DNA of 64,000 nt, taken from Siphonodentalium dalli (lineage: Eukaryota > Mollusca > Scaphopoda > Gadilida > Siphonodentaliidae). The notes under the pieces are model-generated. The model saw only the letters and a list, made by a program, of their open reading frames with translations, had not been told where the DNA came from and ran no database searches. Below, piece by piece: positions 1 through 12,600 of this stretch. Within the stretch, counting starts at the first letter, position 1. Each line of letters begins with the position of its first letter. The DNA lies in contig CP136065.1 of assembly GCA_032622095.1 (NCBI GenBank), forward strand, positions 245,519,474-245,583,473, in the 5' to 3' direction. The position numbers and the translations under genes were made by a program.

Positions 1-588
1 CTTTGACTTTCAACTGACCTCATGTTTTATATCATTGTGTGTGGGAAAGGCTGCCCTCTATGTTCGTATATTCAAAGCGTCCATTTGACCTAATCCGAAG
101 ATATACGAGCAAGTCTTAGCAAGATAACTCCTGCCCATGATCCAGCATCATCATAAAGTTCATTGTAGAAAAGTAATGGGATGGGACTCGGGCCAAAACA
201 ACATCAACCCAACCGATATCCCAAGCTGTTTTGGATGGAGAAGACTTGGTTTAGGAGTACTTCAGAATCAGTGAGGGATAACTTGAGAAACATATAATTA
301 ATTTTGGATGGCATCAATAAACGACAAATTCAACATTAGAGGAAAATTACTTACTGAGAAAGTAAATGAACAGTCACACATTCTTCACAAGCTCAGAACA
401 ACAAACATTCTTAGCGTCTCTCTTATCTTGGATACTATTTTCATGTTTGTTTGTCTCAGATAAAATAAAATATTTCGCATCATGAAATGATACATGAACT
501 CAGCCTATAAATATTTTAATATTGTCTTTGATTTTTGCAGAATTTGGTTGATATGAAGTATATAAATGGAGGATATCTAGTGCTTTTT
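1..588. other. Flank downstream of the gene, nothing recognised
   Basis: AT-rich sequence with no convincing open frame, no RNA gene and no repeat I can match elsewhere in the window. It ends where a CAGTGCCA-type MITE begins at about 586. Confidence 0.5.
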
Positions 589-770
589 AACCCTTTCAGT
601 GCCAGGTCTGATTTTTGTAACCACCCATATACCCTGTGCCAATGCATTCTCTTATATATGCGAGTCGACCATAGGTCGCCTCGCATATATAAGAGAATGC
701 ATTGGCCTAACAATTTTTCATCATTTGTTATTATTTTTTACAATTTTTTACAAACATTTTTATAAACATT
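586..770. mobile_element. Truncated CAGTGCCA-family MITE with hairpin module
   Basis: Starts TTTTTAACCCTTTCAGTGCC, then a ~75-bp hairpin (638-712) with GCCAATGCATTCTC arms and an apical CGACC-ATA-GGTCG stem, then the AT-rich spacer seen in the full copy at 25300-25800. The right terminus is missing. The open frames here are hairpin readings, not genes. Confidence 0.7.
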
Positions 771-1680
771 TGTCTCTTTACGAACGACATAATTTTCATA
801 CAAAGAAATTGGCCATTTACGATGATAAATGTTCTCACAATCGCCTTCAATCAATGTATCAAAGCCAACAGCTGTTCGGTGCCTGTTCAATTAATCTACT
901 TCACCATCTGCAGAATAGAGAAATATATATTCGTCCGTTTATTTTCTCCCATAATTTTGTCGATTTGAACATAAGATAGATTTTTATTAAATCTATAATA
1001 ATAACAGTAAAAGATAACTAATGACTTTGAAATATTCTGGTAGCGCATTGGCAAATTAATTGCAAATTTATCAAACCCCGATTTTTTTTTGTAAATCACA
1101 GTTGAGCGTCTAATAAAATATATATTTATTACAGAATTCTCATTTTTATATAACTGTTGTTCGTTGAGACTTAATATATTATTGACAAGAATCCACATTA
1201 GTGTTGTAAATTTATCCAAGAAGAGAGAGAGACTATCTTTCAGATGGATGAACTCACCCCTAAGAATTAGCATAAACATTCAATGTAAAAAGAATGAAAG
1301 TTAACACAATATAAGAAGCACACACGTCTTGGTCGAAAATCGTTTCCCAAATATGTCTCAAGTCTGTTTTTAATCTGTGATTTATCATCTATCGTCAATT
1401 GAGGAATAATATGAAACTAATGAGTTCTGTTACCATGACAATTTTGACATCAACCATGAGTAAGACACTCAAAAACCCATGGTTCATGAGGCAAATCAAT
1501 TTAGAATATTTAAATTATATTCTTCTTGATGTGATTAGAATATAATTGCAATTTGGAGAAATTTGTTGGATTCAATAAGATTGGTGACTTAAAAAATGCT
1601 CATATTTGATGATTTAAAATTCAATTGAATAAAATTAAAGAATTGAATCACAGATCAAAATAACGACACAATTAATTCAA
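770..1680. other. Flank, nothing recognised
   Basis: AT-rich sequence without a supported gene. Short open frames here lack any family pattern. Confidence 0.4.
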
Positions 1681-1932
1681 CATAAATCATTCTGTACTAA
1701 AGCATCATTGACAAGTAATTATCCCATAGAAAATGTTCAGATAATAAGTTCAACAAACGTTTGTTGAACTAATTATCTGAACAATTCCCTCAATAAATAG
1801 GACTCCCTGTGTACTTTTATTTATCTGTTGTCTGCTTATATTACCTCTGCATCCCTGCAAATCAATAATAGACCATTCTGATGTACACATTATAACTGAC
1901 AGGGAGAGTCCATTTAGAATAGAAAGGGTTAA
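1680..1932. mobile_element. CTATACTAAAG-family TTAA MITE
   Basis: The left end is degraded (TTCTGTACTAAAGCATC) and the right end is intact (AGAAAGGGTTAA). An internal palindrome surrounds AACAAACGTTTGTT. It is the single-unit relative of the expanded element at 26218-27825 and the nested element at 49464-49928. Confidence 0.7.
1816..1821 (-). promoter_or_regulatory. Candidate polyadenylation hexamer
   Basis: AATAAA on the minus strand, about 330 nt past the stop codon of the polycystin-like gene. It lies inside a MITE of the TTAA-CCCTTTCTATAC family. It is the only canonical hexamer I noticed in the first few hundred bases downstream. The call is positional only. Confidence 0.3.
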
Positions 1933-2151
1933 ATCACACATTTTCCTACATGTATATAGATGACAGAAAAATTATTATTTGACGGAGTTATTAACTCTTT
2001 TCGACTTAGAATTTTTTTTATAATTTTCTGTATGAGGGTACCTTCATGGTGTATTCAACTCCTCCTACAGTTTTGATCGTAGATATATTATTCAAAATAA
2101 GTCAAATTAATCCTGCCGACAGACTTGGGATGTTTTTGTTCACATAATTTA

Positions 2152-3635
2152 TCAATAATTTGTATGAATTTGTGTCAAACCTTTCCCGGCATCGTTTTCG
2201 TATCCCACATTATCGATCCCGCTGAGATCTAGGTGCGCACCCTTCTGCTGTCCGTTTGTTGACTTCTTTCTCATGGCCATTTGACTCGTGTTACACCAAT
2301 CATCGAAGCCATCTTTCTGAAGGTAAACGTTTGAAATAGATGTAAGGAGTCTCTCTATTCTCTCTGGGAATTTATCTATGTTGTTATCAAACGTTTCATC
2401 GCTGACATTTTCATCTTCTATCTTCTTTTCTGGTGTCGGTGTTCCAATGCCGGTGAAAATCTTGAATCTGTTTACCATGAATTCGACGATTTCATATTCA
2501 TTGTTCTGTTGCGTGATATCTGATTGGACGGCAGCAAAAGTCTCGTTCAGGAGTGATAAGAACATGTTGACAAGAATGAAGGTCACGGTCAGAAGAAATG
2601 TAGCAACATATATCTGGGCGAGAACCGGTTCAAAGGACAGCAGCTCGTATATATCAAATTTACCCATCAACATAAGGATAGCGTACTCCATCGACGAGAC
2701 GAAGGTTGAGAAAGTCTGGATGAAACCGACGAAATTCAGGTAAAAGAGCTGCACAAAAGCGAGGAACATAATCCAGAAAATCAGCGAGAAATGGAACAAG
2801 CCTTTCGAGCCTCGTTTCAGAACGGACGCCAACAACGACATTCTCTTGTTGAATCGTAGAAGTTTGAGGAACTTTATTGTCGCAAGGAATGTGAGCCAGC
2901 CGAGCATGTAGTTGAATAGTTCATTCCAATAACCGACGTACTGGAATTTCATGTATTTATTCCCGTGGGTTTCATGGAAATATTCTGTTAGTTTACTTGT
3001 CTCGTACAACTTGTAGAAGTAAATGACTATTGCACCAATTGAGATTCCGACTATTGCCAGTTCGACCCAGTTCCAAAACTCGTTAAAGTAGGCCTTCTTT
3101 TTCTGGATAAGTTCTAGTATTTCACGAACAATGAAGACTAACGTGAATACAATATAAATGACTTCACATGCAAGCTGGAAAAGCATGGCGTCAGTCATGT
3201 ATGGGAGGAGAATTGCTGGCTCGAATCGGTATGTGGGCATGATGCCATTGGTCGGGAAGTATTCGGCAAGGAGAGTTGAGATTGCGAACATGTTAATCTG
3301 CGGATTGTAAACAGTGAATTCGACGAATATAGCCCTTGTGTAGCGATCAATCCATTCCTCTGCCTCAAGCCTGTTGAATAACGTCATCATGTCCTTGTAT
3401 GATTTGTTGAGTTTGATGACGTACCCACCACCATTATACCACTCTAGTAATCCCCAGTATGGATATCCATTGAGCTCGGATGCTTCTGTGTACTTATAGT
3501 GTTCCTCGACTGTCTCATTTGACCATGACGTCTCCCATCCTTTACGGAATGTTGACTTCTCCTCGTTGAAGATTGAGTATGCCTCATTGCATTCCTTCAC
3601 AGTATCTTGCATCACTGGATAAATGCTACATGTAT
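2152..3635 (-). CDS. Exon 15: rest of TOP domain, TM7-TM11, pore and tail, stop
   Basis: After a split N codon it encodes 493 residues and TGA (2154-2152). TCSIYPVMQDTVKECNEAYS to YMTD is the second half of the TOP domain with conserved cysteines. TM7 to TM11 follow: LACEVIYIVFTLVFIV, VELAIVGISIGAIVIYFYK, MLGWLTFLATIKFL, LFHFSLIFWIMFLAFVQLFY, and ATFLLTVTFILVNMFLSLL. MLMGKFDIYEL precedes TM11 at the position of the pore loop and selectivity filter in TRPP-type channels. The ~125-residue tail is polar and acidic, with no clear EF hand and only a weak heptad tendency. A single large 3' exon with a long open frame argues that the gene is intact. Confidence 0.97.
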
Positions 3636-6600
3636 CTACAAAATTAAATAAAAATATGTGTCAAAGATCACTGGATAAATGTTACATGTATTTATCACAT
3701 AATTAACCCGCAAAACCAGCTTAATTATTGGTAAGACACACATGTAATATTAGCGCATGCGATGACGTCACGCCATTATTTAAATGACTTGCGATTGCTG
3801 AAGTTCATGATTGTTGTTTTCGATGAATACTTCGCGTTGCTTCGCGTTTATTTGATCATGTGATAAAAGGTATCTAAAACTTGTTCTATTTTATATGTAA
3901 TTTATCAACCTCGTCCACTAAATTCTATTTGAGCCTTGGTAAACCTCGGCTCAAATTGCATTTAGTGAACTCGGTTGATAAATTCCATATAAAATGGAAA
4001 TTCATGTGAGATCCTCTATTTTTGAAATTTGCCAAATTAGTTTTCCATTAACCCTTTCATGACGGGAGTTGATCTGGTGCAACATTAAAGAACATATATA
4101 AGAGAATACAAATATAAGAAAATGCATTGGCCTAACAATTTTGTATCATTTTTTTTACGATCTTTAACAATTTTTATCATTTTTTCCTTTTTTTTCTTAC
4201 ATTCTTTAACAATTTTTATCATTTTTTTTATAATTTTTCTGAATTTTTACAATTTTTTATCATTATTTCTTACATTCTTTAACAATTATAAGAAATAATA
4301 TAAAATTTGTTAGGCCAATGCATTCTCTTATATATGCGACGTGACCTATGGTCGACTCGCATATATAAGAGAATGCATTGGCATAGGGTTTTTGCAAAAA
4401 TTCAGGAAGCTCCAGTCATGGAAGGGTTAACTAAAATTTGTTTACAGTATCTTGCACTGGATAAATGTTACATGTATCTACAAAATTAAATCAATATATG
4501 TGTCAAAGAACGAGTCTCCATTCTGGATACTTAACCAATTGCAAAATTAAAACAAAATCAGGATTCACGCTGTCGGTGGCGAAATTGGCCAATGGCCAGA
4601 TTTTTCGAAAATGGCCAAATTACAAATTTCCAAAGTTTTTGGCCCAACAGCAATGCCCTAAGTAATTGACTCCTTGACCACAGCAGAATTATGGGTAACT
4701 TTTCAGGATTTAGTCGGAAATATGTCTTGTTGCCATTCATCGGAAAGCTCTCCCCGGATAGCATCACTAAATTCACCCTTTGGGGACCTCATTCTGCTCA
4801 GGCCTCATCTGCAAAGTTTCTTTATTATCAAATTTCTATATAAACTTCTTCACATAGATTCTATTTCTTTAGTTTAGTTTCTCTATATCCCCAAATTGGC
4901 AGATGACACATTGCATAAATGAGGTTCCCAATGGGTGTACATATCAATATTCACCATATGGGAACTACAAGCTGAGTCTTTGTCTCCCATAGCAAATGAA
5001 GCCATGCAGAATGAGGTCCCCAGAGGGAGAATTTGGTGATGCCAGTCAGATGATAATCAGGTCATTAAGACTATTTGATTATGATGATGATGGTGGTGGT
5101 GATGATTACAATGATGATGATGGTGATCATGGGAAGAGGACGAAAATGATAATATGGTGGTGATGATGACGATAATAGTCAGGCGACAACGATGATGGGG
5201 ATGACAATGGTTATGAAGATGACGTGATGGGGATGAGAATGATGATGATGCATGAGAAGAAAAACCGGCGGTTGATGTATATATTGAGGATATGAAATGA
5301 GTGTTTCTCTCATATGATATTTATGAAACGAGTCTAAGAATTTTCAGTTTCTCGAGCCTCTGGCGAGAGAAAACTGAAAATTCGTGACGAGTTTCATAAA
5401 TATCATATGAGAGAAACACGAATTACATATTCTATTTATCATATGACACCTATAAATTGATTATGATGTCCAAAACGCACACAAATCACTAAATAGCTAT
5501 ATGACATCGGCAGCAAAAGGTTAATGTGACGTCACTTCATTGCACCGGAAGCCCAATTACACCTGGTGAACTAGCAGAAATAATATGCACGTGAAGATAT
5601 AGTGCGCTATTCTGTTCTCAGTTTGTGACATTATATCGTATGTTTATTAGATAAATACGAATTACATATTCTATTTATCGTATAACAATGTCCAAAACAA
5701 TATATTTCAATATTATAATTGCGAGAATTTCGGCATCGCGTTGATTGACGCGCACGAATTTGACCTACATTTAGTTAGAGATACGGCTCGGCCCCGGCTG
5801 CCATTCAGCCAATCAAAACACACTTTTTGTCAACAAACCAATCAAATTATCGGAAGGTGATATGAACTAGTAGTTCATATGAAATTGATTTATGACATAC
5901 TTTCCAACGTAAATAATGATTGAGTCATATGATAAATTGTATATATGTGTTGTCTTTCTTTATTTTCTGCTGTCCATCTTTTGTAAAAAAACTACTTGTA
6001 TGCTTTCTCAATGTCGGATGTAGTTTATCAGACTCTAGGGATGAATTTCACATGTATCTAGGAATTTAAATCAAAATATATGCTCAGCAACATCATCATA
6101 TTTTAAACATAAATAGGCTTGTTCGATACATGGGCGTTAACTCTAAATTACATTGACAAGAAATTTAATATTCAATAATGACCAAGGCAGTAACTGTTAT
6201 TTTGTACACATTAATTGGCATGTGCAACATATGGAAGGTAACTCTAATTATATCACACTTAAATGCTAAAAGAAACAACAATCCTACATGAACAGAATTG
6301 GGCCAGTGGTTTTAGAGAAGTACAGTAATGCCCTAAATAATCGACTCCTTAACCACATCATAATTATGGGTAATTTTTCAGGATTTAGTCGGAAATATGG
6401 CTTGTTGCCATTCATCAGAAAGCTCTCACTGAGAGCTTTCTGATGAATGGCAACAAGCCATATTTCCTACTAAATCCTGAAAAATTACCCATAATTCTGC
6501 TGTGGTTAAGGAGTCGATTATTTAGGGCATTACTGTAATTGTTGATTGACACACACATACAGACTAATTAATGAATCAAAGATGTCGTAGAATAAGTAAC

Positions 6601-9600
6601 GAGTCCTTTGCACTTAAAGTGATGTGAAACACTCCGGTATGGTGATAAAATAGAAATGGAGAATAATCCTGCTAAAAGTAGTTATATTATACACATATTA
6701 TATCCAAGTTGACATGACACACCGTCATTCTTATATATTAATTAAATGTAGCGACTCTCAATGGTGAAATAGTTTTCGTTAGTTTATCGCCGGTAGTTGC
6801 GTCCCGAATTGAGAGGTAAATATTTACAATTGAGTAGTTCAGACGATGTTTTCTATGGAGTGTTACGGTCGATTTGCTTGAGATTTTCAGAGATGTTAGT
6901 AGAATGCTACGTTCCACCAGTTGACAAAGCGCCTGAATACTAACTTATCAGTTTCATGCACCCGAATATGTCCATAATATGTCTTTAAAGACATATCATG
7001 TACATGTACTTATTACAGTGAATAAAACTGTCAAGACATTTTTCCAGCTGAAACAATGCAGCATTCAACTAATAATATTTACACAGCCTGTCCGCGATAC
7101 ATTAAATCTTGTTTGGTGATTTGTCAACTGCCAATTGGGTCACCAGATTTACATCCCAATAATTCAGAGATCTCACGAGTGTAACATGAACAGGAATTTA
7201 CAAATTGTTGACCTAATCTGACTAAAAGCGGTCAGCAGAATAATTGGGTGTGCTTATCAAAGTTTAGCCGAATTGCATCTGAAGCCAATTATTTATATCA
7301 ATCACGTTATCATAGCTAAGAGTTTGGAAATTGTATATCAGGCTGACTTAATGTGACTTCATTTTTGTGAAAATAAATAAGAATACACTCAGCTTTTTTA
7401 TGGGAATAAATCACCAAAAAGCTCTATAAATATAAGAAATTAATGTACTGGGCATGTGTAACACAACATCGGAAATACGCAAAATTGTAAATATGAATTA
7501 CGTCACCGGTGAGAGCACGCGATTTTTGACAGTCCCGCCCTACGCCGGAACTATTTTCACTTTCTACGGCTCAAACATGGTTGAAGTTGAACAGAAACGA
7601 ACTGCCAACGATGATACAGAAGCAGTTAATAAACCGGTAAAATGAAGAAGAATCTTACTTATTATCGACTCCGGACGATGTCATATTCCAGTCAAATGAA
7701 CTATAAAAAATTCCATGTGAACAATAAATTTATCCAGTTCCGAGCTGAATTTCCACGTGTTACTCTTCGAGTGTTTGTTTACATCGATGATTAAAATATC
7801 GTCACTTCGAAACTTATTTTCTACTTTTAGCACGATTTCCTGTATGAACCAACATTATTTAGAGACACCATCAGAATCTTCACAATATCCCGTTCCAAGT
7901 GCCATGATTGTTCGGTCAGAATAAACACAATTTTGACAGAAAATATCCTGTAATTTCCGAAACTTTAAAAATGAATCGCACCAAAGTGAATCAAAATAAT
8001 GAGGTCAATCGGTATCGTTACGTCACAATTATTTAAATTATGTGTCCATCTGCGTAACTGCACACGCAACTGTACGTTGGGGTTCAAAATGGGAAAATCA
8101 GCTAATCTGGGCTTATTTTGTCACATCTTCTCTTTAGAATTAGCAACTTTCAGTGGTTGAAAGTGTGTAATAAACAGAATAATCAATTGGTTTCCGCTCA
8201 CTCGGGTTTTACCAGGCCCGGCTCCCCTCGTGAATTATGTCACGTAATCATCGAAACCAATTGATTACTCTCTATGTAGTTACTTTAAATGGTATTATAA
8301 ATTGGCTCTTGTGTTATAATATACTACTTATTGAATGATAGATGTGAAGTATCTAAGGTCTCAAATTAACATTGTTTTTAGTTACTTTTCCCTTTCTGTT
8401 CACTTTTCTGTTCAGTTTCTATATCCCCTAATTTGCAGAAGATAAAATACATAATCGAGGTGACTAATGGGTGAACATCACCAATTTCAACTGGGGAACT
8501 TCAATCTAATTCTAGGACTGCCATAGCAGTTGAGGCCTAATTAGATTGAGGTCCCTAGAGGGTGAATTTGGTGACGCTAGCCCACTGTGTGGATAGTGTC
8601 GCTAAATTCAGCCTCTGGAGACCTCATTCTACAAATGTCAGACACACCAAATCCAGGTTTGGTAACATACAGTAATGCCCTAAATAATCGACTCCTTAAC
8701 CAAAGCAGAATTATGGGTCAGTGAGAGCTTTCCGATGAATGACAACAAGCCATATTTCCGACTAAATCCTTAAAAATTACCCATAATTCTGCTGTGGTTA
8801 AGGAGTAGATTATTTAGGGCATTACTGTATATGCTACCAAACTGTTGTGTATAAACTCCCTTTATTTACTTTTCTCATGTCTCATCTTGTTTTCACGTTT
8901 AATCATTGATATAACTTACTTTTGTGACTAACTTGATTTTACCCCTCCATGGCTGGAGCTTCCAGAAATTTTACGAAAACCCTGTGCCAATGCATTCTCT
9001 TATATATGTGAGTCTCCAAAAGGGAGAATACATTGGCCTAACAATATTTACCTTGACCTTGTAAGCCAGTGCATTCTCTTATATATGCGAGGCTCCCTAT
9101 GGGAGACTCGCATATATATAAGAGAATGCACTGGCACAGGATCTTTAATGCTGCACCAGCTCAGCTCCTGTTATGTTCATCAGGGTTAACAGTTCATAAT
9201 GATATAACTTACTTTTTTGGACTCTAACTTGTCTCATCACTGCATATCCCATGAGTCTTGACGATTTATCATTAATATACCCTCGCATGAAGAACTGTTT
9301 GTCGCCGTTGTAGTACCGTTGAGCACGAATGCCGAATAGTAGACCACTTTTAGCCCATTTCCAAAATTCTTGGTAGTTATGGATCTGAAATATGAATAAA
9401 AGTATCAATGATACTGTAGCCCAACTCAGAGAGAGAGAGAATAACAGATGTCATACATTAGTCAATGGAGCGATAAGGAATGTGTACAGTGTTTACACTG
9501 GGCCGAAAAAACTTTTGGCCAAATGAATTTTTTTTTAGCCAAATTAAAAAAACTTTGGCCAAATTTATTTTGGCCAAATTAAATCCTCATTTTCTAGGCT

Positions 9601-12600
9601 CACAATTAATGACTAAAATTATTTTAAAGTTCAAAGTTTAAGACAAACACATACTCTACTATAATAGTAATAAACACATACTCTACTATAATAGTAATAA
9701 ACACATACTCTACTATAATAGTAATAAACACATACTCGACTATAATAGTAATAAACACATACTCTACTATAATAGTAATAAACACATACTCTACTATAAT
9801 AGTAATAAACACATACTCTACTATAATAGTAATAAACACATACTCTACTATAATAGTAATAAACACATACTCGACTATAATAGTAACTCTACAGGGCCAT
9901 TCTGTTGGGTAAAGGGTTAACATACATACTCGACTATAATAGTAATAAAATAAATCCACATAAACAAGTGCAATAATTCTATGATGCTGACACCCTGTTT
10001 GCCAACTAATGGACACTTTGTTCCGCCAGGTCATTTTGTAACCGCAAATGGTATATCCATGTATCATCACCGCCGTACATGCAGTAGTCTATGTGAACAA
10101 AACATGCTGTCTTTTTATTGTCTATACAATTAACCCTTTACCCAACAGAAGGGCCCTGTGCCAATGCATTCTCTTATATATGCGAGTCGACCATAGGTCG
10201 CCTCGCATATATAAGAGAATGCATTGGCTTAACACATTAAAAATTATAAAATTGTTAAAGAATGTAAGAAAAAATGGTAAAAAGTGTTAAAAAAAGATTT
10301 TGTTTAGGCCAATGCATTCTCTTATATATGCGAGGCGACCTATGGTCGACTCGCATATATAAGAGAATGCATTGGCACAGGGCTAACTGTAACTATCACA
10401 ATGTGGTCAAGGAGCCGGTTCCAATGATATCCATATGTGTATGGTTTTATTGAGACAGACCAAAGATATTTTAGGCTGTTGAAGCTTTATTTGGCCGGTT
10501 TTGGCCGGTTTGTTGGGTAAAGGGTTAAGCTCTAAAAATAACCATGAATTTTTAATTTTACGAAAATAGTTTGTGTCTGACTCTATTTCCCAATCCAATT
10601 TTTTTATGTTTGGGAGTTGCAGATTTATTTTGTAAACAATATAGCATGTGCATGCTTACTATTAAGTGTGTGTCTGCAAATTATCTTGATATATTGTTCG
10701 ATTTCGATGAAGCGGACCACATATGTGAAACCTGCAACCAAATTGATAATGAGGAGCACTTCCTCCTCTATTGTACATCACTGTCAGACGAGCGTGCCAT
10801 ATTTCACGAGAAACTAACACCTGATCTCCTAACCACCCCTAACGAGAAGCTATTCAATAAAATATTAACAAGCACAGACCCAACAACACTACAGGCACTG
10901 GCATATTTCGTCCACTGTGGACTGAAAAAGAAAGGTGTTTGGCAACCAAGTGACGAACTGGTTAATCGATTACAACAAAAAAGGAACATTGCCCTATCAA
11001 CTTGACACCATCCTGGTTTGATGCTGGCTGATGACGTAATATCAACCCACATAATTACATTGTCATTTATATACATCCATATATGTATTTGTTGCTACTT
11101 ATTTTATTCCATATTCAATGTTCTTGTCTTGTTATTCTATGTTAATGTACATTTGACTATACATGGTGTAACGTACAAATAAACTTTGATTGATTGATTG
11201 ATTGGTTAATCTACTGGCTGCCCAAGTGCTCTTAGGACCAAGTTGCTTTGCACTAATTAACACCAGTTACAGCTAGTATTAACATTAATTGTCTTTGTCT
11301 GGGATTGGGTCTCATCACCTCCTGTATGTGTGCATTGACATGCGTCAGCAAGTATTTACCCATGGGGCAGCTCAGGGCAGGGGGGGGGCAAGTGTGCCCT
11401 TCCAATAACACCAGATGCTACTTGAAACTTGCATGTATATACGCGAGTATAATGCTTAATTTTAGAGAGATGTGTTGGGGTAGATTCAAAGATGTTAGTC
11501 GATATCAGCTGTTCCTTACGAAACTGCCACTACAGACTAAGCAGTCCCACTGGGAGGTAATTAAATATGCTTGTTGTTCCTGACCATGGGCCTAATCTCA
11601 CAACACAAGCTGAAGACAGCCTTATGGTCCGCACTTCCCGTCTTACCAGATGGGTTTCAGGGAGTCATGCACCTAATGATAGCACCAAGAAGCAAGTGGG
11701 TTACATTTGATCTATAGTTTCATGGAGAATAAGGCAAATAAAAATGTAAAAATCATGAAATGCCTTCTTTGAACAGTAACGTGGATGACACCTGATTTCA
11801 CGTTTCCGTGTTGCCACATGGAGCTGATTATGTTACACACGCATGCAGTGACAAGGAAACCAACCTCTCATCATAAACAATTTGACTCATAACTCTTTAC
11901 AATTCCGAAAGTGTTAGTTGCAAACTTGCGAAAAAAATGCCAAAATCTGAAAGACATAAAAAAGAAGCAGAGAAGGCGAGGGCACAGGCAGCGGCCAAAC
12001 CAGGACAGGCAAAATTGTCAGCGTTTTTGCCGAAATTGTCCACTAACAACAGAGATGAAACATAAGTGTGTATTGATGACCAGCCATCTAATGATGAGAC
12101 AGTTGGATCGCCATTCAAATTATCACAACCACTCAACAGGGATGCTCAAAAAGAAGAACAAAAACTGGACTTCTCTGATCTAGTAAGATGACCAGAACAT
12201 TTCACTCCAGACGACAAGTAATGGAGCAGAAAAGGCAATCGGCAGTTCAACACAGACTGGTTTAAGATGTATGGGTGGCTAATTTATCACCGGAAGCTGC
12301 AAAAAGCATTCTGCGATACAGGCTCAACATATGGAGAAGAAAGGGCGGACCAGCGCGGAACATTCAACTTGAATAACTGGAAGAAGGCTATCAACAAGTT
12401 CAGGGACAATAATATTATAATTTCACCCATACAGAACCCCAGACAAACATGAGCAGACGACACTCTTCTATATGCTTCTATATATGTGTGGGGCTCCCTG
12501 CAGGGTAATGGATGTTTTTTATTTTATGTCCTAAAATTTGTAAGAAACATTTATTTAAAAAACATGATAAAAAATTGTTAAGCCAATGCATTCTCTTATA

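Noticed and set aside
599..979. Repeated short peptides such as C-I-L-L-Y-M-R near many hairpins
   Set aside because: They are readings of the 75-bp hairpin module and appear on both strands of each palindrome.
7454..7645. 63-codon plus-strand frame
   Set aside because: Short, with no family pattern, promoter or splice evidence; treated as random.
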